Source: Saccharofermentans sp. | Lineage (GTDB): Bacteria; Bacillota; Clostridia; Saccharofermentanales; Saccharofermentanaceae | Assembly: GCA_024684815.1 (NCBI GenBank) | Contig: JAIKWL010000084.1 | Span: 1-64,000 of the forward strand | Length of the DNA: 64,000 nt | Reading direction: 5' to 3' | Program-made: the position numbers and the translations under genes | Part shown: piece by piece, positions 35,771-44,707 of the stretch | Numbering within the stretch: position 1 is the first letter of the stretch | Layout: each line of letters starts with the position of its first letter | The notes under the pieces: model-generated | What the model saw: the letters and a program-made list of their open reading frames with translations, nothing else | The model's database searches: none | What the model was told of the DNA's origin: nothing

Positions 35771-37453
35771 ATGAAGATGACCGGAGCACAGATACTTGTC
35801 GAAACCTTGATTGAACAAGGTGTTGATACCGTGTTCGGTTTTCCGGGCGGAATGGTCGTGGATATCTATGACAAACTCTACGACAAACAGGATAAGATAA
35901 GACATATCCTTACGGCGCATGAGGAAGGCGCTGTCCACGCTGCTGACGGTTATGCGAGAGCTACAGGCAAGACAGGCGTTGTCATAGCAACATCCGGTCC
36001 CGGCGCGACAAATCTCGTTACCGGGATCGCAACCGCATATCTGGATTCGATCCCTCTTGTTGCGATAACAGGAAACGTAAGAAATTCCATGATCGGAAGA
36101 GACTCATTCCAGGAGATCGATATCACCGGAATAACTCTTCCCATCACAAAGCACAATTTCTTTGTTCATAAGGTATCCAAGCTTGCTGATGTTGTGCGCA
36201 AAGCCTTTGAGCTTGCACAGTCAGGAAGACCGGGTCCTGTCCTCATCGATATCCCTAAAGATGTTCAGGAAGCTGTTTTCGATTACAAAAAGCAGCCTGT
36301 TATCAAGACCGAACCGATACCGTGCTGTGATGATGAAGATATAAAGAAAGCTGTAAAGCTTATAAAGGAATCCAAGAGACCTTATATCTATTTCGGCGGC
36401 GGTGCTGTAAGGACTTCGATCGGTGAAGATATAGTGAGGCTTGCCGATAAGATAGATGCCGTCATCGGATGCTCCATGATGGGTCTTTCGGAGATCCCTT
36501 CAGATTCCCCGAGATTTCTCGGAATGCAGGGAATGCACGGAAGATATGCATCTTCTGTCGCTCTTGCCAAAGCAGATCTCATTATCGCCTTGGGCGTAAG
36601 GTTTTCAGACAGGGCAACCGGAAAGACGGAGAAGTTCTCGCTCTCGGCTGCGAAGATCCATGTTGACTGTGACCGTGCCGAGATAGGCAAGAACGTTCCG
36701 GTGGATCTCGGTATCTGTTGTGATATCAAAGACTTCGTTGACCGTCTTATCAAGGCAGCTCCGCAGCGTAAGAATGCAGAGTGGATAAGAAAGGTCGAGG
36801 ATCTTCAAAAGAGAGAAGCTGATGCTTATGAAGGTCTGCCGTTCCTCCCGAGGGATGCGGTCAATATCATCTCTGATAACGTAAGACCTGATACGAGACT
36901 TGTAACCGATGTCGGACAGCATCAGTGCTGGACAGCGCAGTTCTTTAAGTTCAGGAATAAGCGCACCTGGATCACATCAGGCGGTCTTGGCACTATGGGC
37001 TTCGGCTTAGGTGCAGCGATCGGAAGTTCTATCGCGACAAACACAAGAAGTGTTCTTATTACCGGTGACGGAAGTTTCGGTATGTGCCTTAATGAACTTG
37101 CGACAGCGGTAACATACAACATTCCCGTTACGATAATTATCTTCAATAACCATGCACTTGGCATGGTCAGACAATGGCAGAAAGTGTTTTTCAACGGAAG
37201 ATATTCGAATACGGATCTTGACCGTAAAACTGATTTTGTAAAGCTTGCGCAGGCATTCGGAGCAAAGGGTTATAAGGCGACCGATAAAGAGTCTTTTGAA
37301 GAAGCATTCAAAAAAGCTTACAAAGTAAAAGGTCCTGCCGTGATCGACCTTGCCATCAAGACGGACAGTCTGGTTCTTCCCATGCTCAAGCCCGGCGGAA
37401 CATTCAATAATCTGATCTTAAGAAGGGAGGATATCAGCGATGCCGAAAAATAA
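35771..37453 (+). CDS. ilvB: Acetolactate synthase, large (catalytic) subunit
   Basis: 560 aa, full length. ThDP-dependent: N-terminal PYR domain with catalytic Glu in HEEGA, central FAD-binding-type domain, and C-terminal PP domain with GDGSFGMCLNELATA and NNHALGMVRQWQ. Catalyses the first common step of Val, Leu and Ile synthesis. The regulatory subunit gene overlaps its end by 14 bases. No leader peptide or T-box is seen in the 23-base upstream gap. Confidence 0.96.
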   Translation: MKMTGAQILVETLIEQGVDTVFGFPGGMVVDIYDKLYDKQDKIRHILTAHEEGAVHAADGYARATGKTGVVIATSGPGATNLVTGIATAYLDSIPLVAITGNVRNSMIGRDSFQEIDITGITLPITKHNFFVHKVSKLADVVRKAFELAQSGRPGPVLIDIPKDVQEAVFDYKKQPVIKTEPIPCCDDEDIKKAVKLIKESKRPYIYFGGGAVRTSIGEDIVRLADKIDAVIGCSMMGLSEIPSDSPRFLGMQGMHGRYASSVALAKADLIIALGVRFSDRATGKTEKFSLSAAKIHVDCDRAEIGKNVPVDLGICCDIKDFVDRLIKAAPQRKNAEWIRKVEDLQKREADAYEGLPFLPRDAVNIISDNVRPDTRLVTDVGQHQCWTAQFFKFRNKRTWITSGGLGTMGFGLGAAIGSSIATNTRSVLITGDGSFGMCLNELATAVTYNIPVTIIIFNNHALGMVRQWQKVFFNGRYSNTDLDRKTDFVKLAQAFGAKGYKATDKESFEEAFKKAYKVKGPAVIDLAIKTDSLVLPMLKPGGTFNNLILRREDISDAEK

Positions 37454-37952
37454 GATAATAATTGCCATCTATGTTGATAACCAGTATGGTGTCCTCTCAC
37501 GTGTAACCGCTATGTTCACAAGGAGAGGTTACAACATTGATTCATTAACGGTAGGTGAGACCGAATCGCCTGAGTATTCGCGTATTACTATCACGCTGAC
37601 TGCTGAAAAGAATGACAAGGACCAGGTGGTCTCACAGCTGCGTAAGTTGTATAACGTCAAGAAAGTTATAGTACTCTCAACGGAAGACTGTATCAAGAGA
37701 GAACTTCTTTTGATCAAGGTCAGGAACACCGAGCAGCAGCATGCGGATATAGTTGAAGCTACCAATATCTTCCGCACTAAGATAATCGACTTTACTGATG
37801 AGGCTATCAGTATAGAAGCCACAGGGGACAGTCAGAAGATAGATGCCTTTATCGAGTACATGAAGAAATTCGAGATCATAGAGATGTGCCGTACGGGCAT
37901 CGTTGCTCTCGACCGGGGCGGTACTAATATCTGGTCTGAACACGAAGACTGA
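37440..37952 (+). CDS. ilvN: Acetolactate synthase, small (regulatory) subunit
   Basis: 170 aa with an N-terminal ACT domain (YVDNQYGVLSRVTAMFTRRGYNIDSLTV) and the C-terminal ALS_ss domain. It activates the large subunit and gives valine feedback inhibition. The gene overlaps ilvB by 14 bases and has AAGGGAGG upstream. The name ilvH is used in some species. Confidence 0.95.
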   Translation: MPKNKIIIAIYVDNQYGVLSRVTAMFTRRGYNIDSLTVGETESPEYSRITITLTAEKNDKDQVVSQLRKLYNVKKVIVLSTEDCIKRELLLIKVRNTEQQHADIVEATNIFRTKIIDFTDEAISIEATGDSQKIDAFIEYMKKFEIIEMCRTGIVALDRGGTNIWSEHED

Positions 37953-37984
37953 TACAAACAAATTAATACAAATTTAATCAAAAT

Positions 37985-38052
37985 ACTCCCTTCAATGCTT
38001 TATAATTAAATCAAAGGTCAAAGCCTTTTGAAACTTCAAAACGGAAGGGAGT
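37985..38052 (+). promoter_or_regulatory. Inverted repeat enclosing the hpf promoter and masking its ribosome site
   Basis: A perfect 9-base arm ACTCCCTTC (37985-37993) pairs with GAAGGGAGT (38044-38052), which is the hpf Shine-Dalgarno region. A TATAAT (38001-38006) and smaller hairpins (including TTTTGA/TCAAAA) lie between. Read-through RNA from ilvBN could hide the ribosome site, while RNA started at the internal promoter lacks the left arm. Confidence 0.5.
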
Positions 38053-38058
38053 GATTTT

Positions 38059-38601
38059 ATGAAGATCACTACACAGGGAAACGGGATCCGCATCGGTAAC
38101 AGACTTGAGGACAAGATCGCTTCTAAGATGTCGAAGTTCGACAAATACTTCGGTGATGAAGGTACCCTCAATGTAAGAATCAGACCTGAAGGACCCGATA
38201 TGGTAGTTGAGATTACCATGGAGTTTGGCGGAAAGATCTTAAGAGCAGAGGCATGTGATGAAGACATCCTTACAGCTGTAGACAGAACCGTTGACAAGCT
38301 CGAATCTCAGATCAGAAGACAGAAGACCAAGTTCCTCAAGAAGAAGAAGGATTATCCGGGAATCGTAAGTTATCTTGAAGAAGACGGCGGCGCAGACTTT
38401 GATCTCGTTGAAGAGAATGAAGCAAAGATCACAAAGCGCAAGCAGTTTGCTTTAAGACCGATGACATCCGAAGATGCTATTCTCCAGCTCGAGATGTTAG
38501 GACATGACTTCTTTGTATATCTTGACAGTGATACAAATTCTGTCTGCGTAGTTTACAAGAGATATGACGGCGGATATGGTCTGCTTGAACCCGAATATTG
38601 A
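38059..38601 (+). CDS. hpf: Ribosome hibernation promoting factor, long form
   Basis: 180 aa. The N-terminal domain (about 1-105) binds the 30S decoding region (KITTQGNGIRIGNRLED start). A charged linker and the C-terminal dimerisation tail (about 125-180, KITKRKQFALRPMTSEDAILQLEMLGHDFFVY in pieces) make it the long type that pairs 70S ribosomes into 100S dimers during starvation. Has its own TATAAT and a strong GGAAGGGAGTG site that can pair with an upstream arm. Confidence 0.95.
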   Translation: MKITTQGNGIRIGNRLEDKIASKMSKFDKYFGDEGTLNVRIRPEGPDMVVEITMEFGGKILRAEACDEDILTAVDRTVDKLESQIRRQKTKFLKKKKDYPGIVSYLEEDGGADFDLVEENEAKITKRKQFALRPMTSEDAILQLEMLGHDFFVYLDSDTNSVCVVYKRYDGGYGLLEPEY

Positions 38602-38626
38602 TATTAACCGGCAATTGAATTCCCCG

Positions 38627-38655
38627 GAGGCTGCCTTAGGGCAGCCTCTTTATTT
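38627..38655 (+). terminator. Rho-independent terminator of hpf
   Basis: 9-bp stem GAGGCTGCC (38627-38635) with GGCAGCCTC (38640-38648), four-base loop, followed by TTTATTT. The T-tract overlaps the stop codon of the convergent membrane protein gene. Confidence 0.9.
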
Positions 38656-40041
38656 CTGAGGTGCTTCTTCTTTTTCAGATCCGCTTTTCGAGGAAAAGAT
38701 CCGCTCAAATGCCAGACCTGCCCATATCATTACGATCAGCAATGCAAAAGGATAGCACGGAACATTAAGCCTGTGAAATTCAGCCGGCCCGGCTAGAATG
38801 TTGACAGCTGACTGACCTGCTATTATCAGAGTTATGATCAGTTCGGACTTCAGGAACTTCTTTTTTATTGCTGCTGCGGTTATGCCAATAAAAGATAATA
38901 GGACAACGAAATACACGAAGTTGATGTTGAAGTCCATCAGATCACCGGGCCATAGGAGTTTTTTGTTTGCATCATCTTTCAGAAAATATGAATCGTTTGA
39001 AAGATTATATTCCATGTTGTTATATCCCATGGTAAAGACCTTTTTTGCAAGATAATATGCATACTGCGAGCGGTTGGAACTGATCGCTTCTTTTGAAAAA
39101 CTGATGATCTGTTCGCGCTCTATTGGAGAGTCCATATAAAGTGAAGCAGTGTCGATCGCTGCAGCTAAAGGACTTTCTCCTTCATCAAGTTTGGATTGGA
39201 TCGTATAGCATATATCCGGATCTGTAGCGCCCTGCCATATATCTGCCTGAACGACATCATAGAACTTATTCATTTCCGACACATAACTTAATCCGAAGAA
39301 TCCGTTATAAAGCCTGTTCATTTCCATATACCCGAATAAAACAGCCAGGCATAATGCAAAGCAAACAGGAGGTATGATATTTCTTTTTGCTTTCTGTTTC
39401 GTGGAGATAATCCTGACCAGCCATATTATTCCGGCGATAAATGCAACAACAAACAAGAAAACGGAAGAAGGGCGTAAGAGAGTAAGGATAAGTGACAGGA
39501 TTATGCAGCATGAGTAATGTCTGATCTTCCACTCCCTTAAGAAAAGCACGAGAAGATAAGCGAAAAGCACCATCCCGCTTACAGAAAATGATTCTGTCAG
39601 CATAAGGAAATTGAATCCGGCAACGGGAGACATACATCCGTAAAAGATCGTGCCGGCAGCTCTGATGACATGATTCGAAGTAAATAAAGAAATGAGCCTG
39701 AAAAATATGAAGATGCTGATATAAAAGACCGCGATCTGTATACCGACACTGAGTTCATTCACATGCTCGGAAGTGATCTTATTGCATATGTGCAGGAACA
39801 AAGGATATACGGGAGTCCTTAACAGATCCGGATGCCCCTTTAAAATGTTGTCTGCAGCTGTGAAATATGATGCCGTGTCGTAAAGGGATATTGCATTGAA
39901 TTGTCTGTAATAGAAGAATCCGTAAATAAGATCGAACACAAACGCAATAATGAATGACAGAGGAAAAAGGTCTTTGATCTTAGATGATTTGACGCCGGTC
40001 TTATGTTCTTTGCCGTCATCTTTTCTCATGCTGTCAGACAT
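38650..40041 (-). CDS. Polytopic membrane protein, possible GT-C-type glycosyltransferase
   Basis: 463 aa, about ten to eleven membrane helices. After helix 1 an extracytoplasmic loop reads NAISLYDTASYFTAADNILKGHPDLLRTPVYPL in pieces; the Asp plus a downstream RTPVYP is the usual pattern of bacterial GT-C/EpsG-like membrane transferases. Large extracytoplasmic segment about 245-370. AAGGGG precedes the ATG. Related in build but not clearly in sequence to the gene at 24424-25830. No polysaccharide cluster is nearby, so the substrate is unknown. Confidence 0.55.
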   Translation of the reverse strand: MSDSMRKDDGKEHKTGVKSSKIKDLFPLSFIIAFVFDLIYGFFYYRQFNAISLYDTASYFTAADNILKGHPDLLRTPVYPLFLHICNKITSEHVNELSVGIQIAVFYISIFIFFRLISLFTSNHVIRAAGTIFYGCMSPVAGFNFLMLTESFSVSGMVLFAYLLVLFLREWKIRHYSCCIILSLILTLLRPSSVFLFVVAFIAGIIWLVRIISTKQKAKRNIIPPVCFALCLAVLFGYMEMNRLYNGFFGLSYVSEMNKFYDVVQADIWQGATDPDICYTIQSKLDEGESPLAAAIDTASLYMDSPIEREQIISFSKEAISSNRSQYAYYLAKKVFTMGYNNMEYNLSNDSYFLKDDANKKLLWPGDLMDFNINFVYFVVLLSFIGITAAAIKKKFLKSELIITLIIAGQSAVNILAGPAEFHRLNVPCYPFALLIVMIWAGLAFERIFSSKSGSEKEEAPQK

Positions 40042-40206
40042 ATATGTTTCCCCTTATGGCATCTGAAGATAAACTGTTTTAATTCTACCTGATTATATAT
40101 GAAAAATCACAGGTGTGGACACGCACAGATGATCACAAATAATGCGTGAAAGGTGTTTTGCATCGCATAAAGTAAATGTGTACCATATAACAGTAAGGAG
40201 AGCTTT

Positions 40207-40671
40207 ATGGAATACCGGTTTTTGGGACATGAGACGGCTGATAAAGTAAAGCCGCTGAACAGAAGTGAATACGATATCGGTTCACTTCTTGATCTTTATG
40301 ATGTTTTATCAGACGGCATCTGGAGGATAGAGACATGTGCGCCGAGAATGAGAACTGACTGGAGTCCCGGGAACAGGACTTTAGGTCAATGTTCGATCAC
40401 GGCATTTCTTGTTCAGGATATTTTCGGAGGGGAAGTATACGGAATATTGCTGCCGGACGGAAACTATCACTGCTATAACTTTATTGACGGAAAGCAGTAC
40501 GACCTGACGATAGAGCAATTCGGTGATAAAGCTTCAGAGCTTGCTTACGATAATACGAATCCCCAGAGCCGCGAAGCGCATTTTGCAAAACAGGAAAAAT
40601 ACGGCAGATATATTCTCCTTAAAGACCTTTTGAAGCAGGCTTCAGGCCATAAGCAACTGCACGATCTGTAA
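40207..40671 (+). CDS. YunG-like protein of unknown function
   Basis: 154 aa, soluble. The centre LGQCSITAFLVQDIFGGEV followed by YHCYNFIDGKQYDLT resembles YunG-type proteins. The conserved Cys and His-containing NFxDGxxYDLT block suggest a papain- or transglutaminase-like fold, but no activity is established. AAGGAGA precedes the ATG. The family assignment is from memory of the pattern and is moderate. Divergent from the GT-C-like gene; no clear promoter could be picked out in 40042-40206. Confidence 0.6.
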   Translation: MEYRFLGHETADKVKPLNRSEYDIGSLLDLYDVLSDGIWRIETCAPRMRTDWSPGNRTLGQCSITAFLVQDIFGGEVYGILLPDGNYHCYNFIDGKQYDLTIEQFGDKASELAYDNTNPQSREAHFAKQEKYGRYILLKDLLKQASGHKQLHDL

Positions 40672-40749
40672 CACAATTGTTCCACAAGCGTTTTTTTGTC
40701 TGTGATAAACTGAAAACGGGATTTTAGGACTTTTCTTAAGGAGAACATT

Positions 40750-42156
40750 ATGGGAAAGTCGGTTTTTGCTGTTTTTATAATGGCAGTCATTACGGCTGTC
40801 TTGAGTATTGTGGCCCGGGATTGTAATGTAAGATCCGGTGCTAACAGAGGATGGGTTCATTCCGGAGAAGGGTCATATTACTACGATGATGAGGGTGAAG
40901 AATATTCCGGAATGAAGATAATGCCTGATGACGGAACGAAAAGATATTTCGATGAGGATACTCATATCATGGTCACAGGCGAAGCTGAGATCGAAGGCAA
41001 AAAATATCTCTTCGATGCCGACGGGATCATGCTGACGGGATTTCAGACCGTAAACGGAAATAAAAGATATTACAGCATAGATACGGGAGCCATGAAGACC
41101 GGATGGCATAAGACTGATGCCGGTACATATTACTTTGATGAAGTGACAGGAAATGAAGTATCCGGATGGAACGAGATAGACGGAAAAAAGTATTATTTCT
41201 CAACAGATGACGGAATACTCGCCAAGGGTATGTTCGAAGATGAAGAAGGACAGTATTATGCTGATCCCGACACCGGGGAGATCTCTTCAGGGCTTGAACT
41301 GATCGACGGCAGGAATTACTGCTTTGATGAGGATACCGGTCTGATGAAAAAAGGCTGGGTCGACATAGACGGTGACAGGTATTTTTTCAACCGGGATACC
41401 GGTGAAGGCGCTGAGGGAATAATAGAACTTGACGGTGCAAGATACGGCTTTATCTCCGGCATGATGATAAGAAACCAGCGTGCAATGGCCGACAGTCATC
41501 TGTATTATTTTGATGAGGACGGAAAGATAGTAAGGGAACTTGACGGCAGCAAACCGTGTGTTGCGCTGACCTACGATGACGGCCCTTCAATGTATACCGA
41601 TTCTATTCTTGATACATTTGAGGAGTATGGACAGAAGTGCACGTTTTTCATTGTCGGAGACAGGATCTCGTGGAATGAGGATGTCACCAGACGTGAAAGC
41701 GAGATGGGATGCGAGCAGGGCAACCATACATACGGACATAACAGGCTTACGAGCCTTGATGCGGAAGGCCAGAAAGATGCGCTTGCAAAGACTGACGATG
41801 AACTCATAAGAGTTACGGGAAACCCCTCAACATGTTTAAGACCCCCGGAGGGACGCTGGAACGATACTTTGAAGGAAGTATGCGGATGTCCCATCATTCT
41901 CTGGAGCGTGGATTCGCGTGACTGGGAAAGCAGGGATAAGGATAAGATCTGCAACATGATAATCGGCAAAGTAAAAGACGGTGACATTGTTCTCATGCAC
42001 GATCTTTATCAGGCTACTGCCGATGCCACAACGAAGATCGTACCGTCTCTTGTAAATGCCGGATTCCAGCTTGTAACCGTTGAGGAACTCGGACTTCTCA
42101 AGCGGGGCGGACTTGAGGACGGAGTAGTATACTATTCAATAGAAAAACCCGATTGA
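40750..42156 (+). CDS. Cell-wall-binding polysaccharide deacetylase (NodB domain)
   Basis: 468 aa. N-terminal membrane anchor or uncleaved signal (about 4-22), then about ten aromatic wall-binding repeats (about 34-255, GWHKTDAGTYYFDE type), then a carbohydrate esterase 4 domain (about 268-460). Its metal triad is intact: Asp277 in TYDDGP, His326 and His330 in GNHTYGH. RPPEGRW, DSRDWES and LMHD complete the CE4 motifs. Probably removes N-acetyl groups from peptidoglycan or a wall polysaccharide, as in lysozyme-resistance deacetylases. The repeats are the same class as in the paralogue pair at 13.5-16.6 kb. Confidence 0.88.
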   Translation: MGKSVFAVFIMAVITAVLSIVARDCNVRSGANRGWVHSGEGSYYYDDEGEEYSGMKIMPDDGTKRYFDEDTHIMVTGEAEIEGKKYLFDADGIMLTGFQTVNGNKRYYSIDTGAMKTGWHKTDAGTYYFDEVTGNEVSGWNEIDGKKYYFSTDDGILAKGMFEDEEGQYYADPDTGEISSGLELIDGRNYCFDEDTGLMKKGWVDIDGDRYFFNRDTGEGAEGIIELDGARYGFISGMMIRNQRAMADSHLYYFDEDGKIVRELDGSKPCVALTYDDGPSMYTDSILDTFEEYGQKCTFFIVGDRISWNEDVTRRESEMGCEQGNHTYGHNRLTSLDAEGQKDALAKTDDELIRVTGNPSTCLRPPEGRWNDTLKEVCGCPIILWSVDSRDWESRDKDKICNMIIGKVKDGDIVLMHDLYQATADATTKIVPSLVNAGFQLVTVEELGLLKRGGLEDGVVYYSIEKPD

Positions 42157-42173
42157 TCTACTTTATTTAAACC

Positions 42174-43811
42174 ATGGATAACATAACTGATTATGTCCGC
42201 TGGGTAGGCGGAACCGGATTTGAAGGAAGACCCTTTTCAAGAGTCGATAATATCGTGCTTTGCCAGTTATCCTATCTTGATCTTAAAGATATTCCTGAGA
42301 TCAATTCCGAAGGCGGCGCAATGAAGCTGCGTGATGCCGTAAACACTCTTACCAACATGGGACTTTCGATACGGAAGATGGCTCCGGATGACAGTGAGAG
42401 ATTTACGGCTCTGGTAAAAGCTTCAGCGATCTCTAAAAGATTCGGTGATCTTTATATCACGTCTTTTACGGACATCCTCAATGAAGAGGATTCCATTCAG
42501 TTTTCCGCAATGACTTTCTCGCCTGATCCAAACGGCGGATGGGCTTTTGTCGCGTTCAGAGGAACTGACTGTACTATTGCCGGCTGGAAAGAGGATTTCA
42601 TGACGAGCTTTACTCTGACTTCATCTCAAAAACTGGCTGAGGAATATGTCAGATCCAGTCTCAACATCTTTGACACTGTTATGGTTGGCGGTCACTCAAA
42701 AGGCGGAAATCTTGCCATATATTCCGCTGCCGTTCTTCCCGATGTTCTTTTCGCGAGGATAGGACATATCTATACCAATGACGGACCGGGTTTTTGTCCG
42801 GAAGTGCTGGAAGAAGATCTGATAAAAAGAGTCAATCCCAAAACGACTAGGATAATTCCCCAGTTTTCAGTTGTAGGAAGTGTTTTCGCTCCTAAGATCG
42901 ATGACAGTTATGTGATCAGGAGTGACAGGCAGATGGCTGACCAGCACGAACTGTGTTCCTGGGGGATAGATCACGGCGATATCCTCATTGCTCCGGAAGG
43001 GATAGATCCGCTTGCTGAGAGGATAAACGGAGGGATCGACAAATGGATCTTCTCTGTGGATATCGAAGAGAGAAAGAGATTCATCAATGCATTCTTTGAT
43101 TCCATGAGCGAGAACAATACACAGACTCTTGAGGAATTCACTGCCCAGGGAACCAAAGGATGGGAGAGGATCCTCAAGGTCGTATTAGGCGACGATGAGG
43201 GATTAAGGCTTGCTGCTGCTGCTCTCCCTGACCAGCTGTTCCTGGACGGCGAAGGCAAGAAAGTAACAAGATCCGGTCTGTACAGGCAGTTCAGAAAGTC
43301 AGATCTTGCCAAAGGTCTTGCAATGATACTTGCGGGACTGCTGATATACCTTATTCCTGAAGGATTCATGTTCATTCTTGTCGGCGGTCTATTAGTCGCC
43401 GCAACTATTGCATCTATCGTGCTCACGGTAAAGAAGATGAAGAAAGATAACTGGAATTTCCAGGCGCATGTTGTTGATGCGACTGTGTCGTCCGCTCTGG
43501 TCGCCACTACGGTTATCACATTTGTAAAAGAAGGTGCGCTCTTCGTGATGGCGAGCGGAATTTTCGCGGCACTGCTTTTTGCCTGTGCATATAACTGTAT
43601 GGCAAGAGCAAAGAAGACGCACAACAGGAAATTTGCGGTCCTTCTTGTGATCATGAGCGCAGTGTGGGCGGTAAGCGGAATATATATCCTTTTCGCGCCC
43701 GAAAATACACTTAATGTCTATATGCTGATCGTGGGTTCCCTTGCAATACTGGACGGGCTTATCAGGGTATTAAAGGCATATAACGTAAGACACCGCTGGT
43801 ACACAAGATAA
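42174..43811 (+). CDS. DUF2974-type alpha/beta hydrolase fused to a membrane module
   Basis: 545 aa. Residues about 1-300 match the lipase-like DUF2974 family: FVAFRGTD, nucleophile Ser175 in GHSKGGNLA, and TNDGPGF. Residues about 380-540 hold six hydrophobic segments in pairs, reminiscent of DUF308/HdeD-like membrane proteins. So a cytoplasmic hydrolase seems tethered to a C-terminal polytopic module. Substrate unknown; related soluble proteins are annotated as putative lipases. Begins 17 bases after the deacetylase gene; no strong ribosome site. Confidence 0.75.
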   Translation: MDNITDYVRWVGGTGFEGRPFSRVDNIVLCQLSYLDLKDIPEINSEGGAMKLRDAVNTLTNMGLSIRKMAPDDSERFTALVKASAISKRFGDLYITSFTDILNEEDSIQFSAMTFSPDPNGGWAFVAFRGTDCTIAGWKEDFMTSFTLTSSQKLAEEYVRSSLNIFDTVMVGGHSKGGNLAIYSAAVLPDVLFARIGHIYTNDGPGFCPEVLEEDLIKRVNPKTTRIIPQFSVVGSVFAPKIDDSYVIRSDRQMADQHELCSWGIDHGDILIAPEGIDPLAERINGGIDKWIFSVDIEERKRFINAFFDSMSENNTQTLEEFTAQGTKGWERILKVVLGDDEGLRLAAAALPDQLFLDGEGKKVTRSGLYRQFRKSDLAKGLAMILAGLLIYLIPEGFMFILVGGLLVAATIASIVLTVKKMKKDNWNFQAHVVDATVSSALVATTVITFVKEGALFVMASGIFAALLFACAYNCMARAKKTHNRKFAVLLVIMSAVWAVSGIYILFAPENTLNVYMLIVGSLAILDGLIRVLKAYNVRHRWYTR

Positions 43812-43866
43812 TATTTCCAAAACCGATCGAAAAACCTTATCCGGCGGTGCTTAACGGTGCCGCTTA

Positions 43867-43875
43867 TGATATAAT
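43867..43875 (+). promoter_or_regulatory. Extended -10 promoter
   Basis: TGATATAAT gives a TG-n-TATAAT extended -10 without a clear -35 box, 32 bases upstream of the ATG at 43907. Confidence 0.6.
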
Positions 43876-43906
43876 CAACTTATTATGACAAGAAGGGGGC
43901 TCTCAT

Positions 43907-44554
43907 ATGGCAGACGATTTAGATAAGAAGATGGAACCTGAGATCAGCGATGTTGCAGAGAAGGCAGCAGAAGCCGTCAAGGAAGAAGCTGCAGTAGTTG
44001 AAGCAGCAGAAGAGAAGGCAGCAGAAACAGTTGCTGCAACCGCGGCTGCAGTGACAGCTTCCGCAGCTGCAGAGAAAGCCGCTGCCAAAGAGGCCGAAGC
44101 AGCAGCCAAGGCAGCAAAGAAAGCAGAAGAGCAGGCAGCCAAGGAAGCTGCAAAGAAGCAGGCAGCTGCAGAGAAAGAAGCAGAAAAAGCAAAAATAGCC
44201 AAAGAGAAGGCTGAAGCAAAACTCGAGAAGAAGAGACAAAAGAAGGCAGCTCAGCAGGCCCTGATCGATGCATGCCCTCCCCAGTACAGACCGGTATCCA
44301 CATCTAAATATTTCTGGCTTGCATTCTTAAGCGCACTTCCGGTCCTCGGATTCATCATCACATTGATCCTGGCCATCATCGGGCGCAACAGGAATATCAA
44401 GAACTTTGAGAAGGCGATCCTTGCATATTACATCATTGCATTGATCCTCTGCCTTATCGCAGTCATCATCGTCGGCATCGTTCTCCCTCACGAGATCAGA
44501 AGCAATATATTGCTTGCTCTGGAGCAGATCATCGGTTCCGTAAAGTTCGGCTGA
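43907..44554 (+). CDS. Ala/Glu/Lys-rich coiled-coil membrane protein
   Basis: 215 aa. Residues about 15-125 are almost only Ala, Glu and Lys with some Val, predicting one long charged helix or coiled coil. Two membrane helices follow (about 136-156 and 172-198) with a short NRNIKNFEKA loop. The helical part would be cytoplasmic. Strong GGGGG-type ribosome site. Monocistronic between its own promoter and a terminator. No family recognised; low complexity makes homology claims unsafe. Confidence 0.7.
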   Translation: MADDLDKKMEPEISDVAEKAAEAVKEEAAVVEAAEEKAAETVAATAAAVTASAAAEKAAAKEAEAAAKAAKKAEEQAAKEAAKKQAAAEKEAEKAKIAKEKAEAKLEKKRQKKAAQQALIDACPPQYRPVSTSKYFWLAFLSALPVLGFIITLILAIIGRNRNIKNFEKAILAYYIIALILCLIAVIIVGIVLPHEIRSNILLALEQIIGSVKFG

Positions 44555-44584
44555 TCATCAGAACATTCTATTTGTTGATAATTG

Positions 44585-44616
44585 CTGCCCGGATAAGTTT
44601 TCCGGGCAGTTTTTTG
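44585..44616 (+). terminator. Rho-independent terminator
   Basis: 8-bp stem CTGCCCGG (44585-44592) with CCGGGCAG (44602-44609), 9-base loop, then TTTTTT. Confidence 0.9.
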
Positions 44617-44707
44617 TTGCCTTCTTTTTATCCTGATGTCTCATGTCTGTAACATTGTTAATTTACAATCGAGATATCAGTAAACAGGAAAGTGGGTAAA
44701 CAGTCAT

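Noticed and set aside
43903..44303. Several minus-strand frames rich in Ala, Leu and Ser
   Set aside because: They arise from the Ala/Glu/Lys-rich coding repeat on the plus strand.
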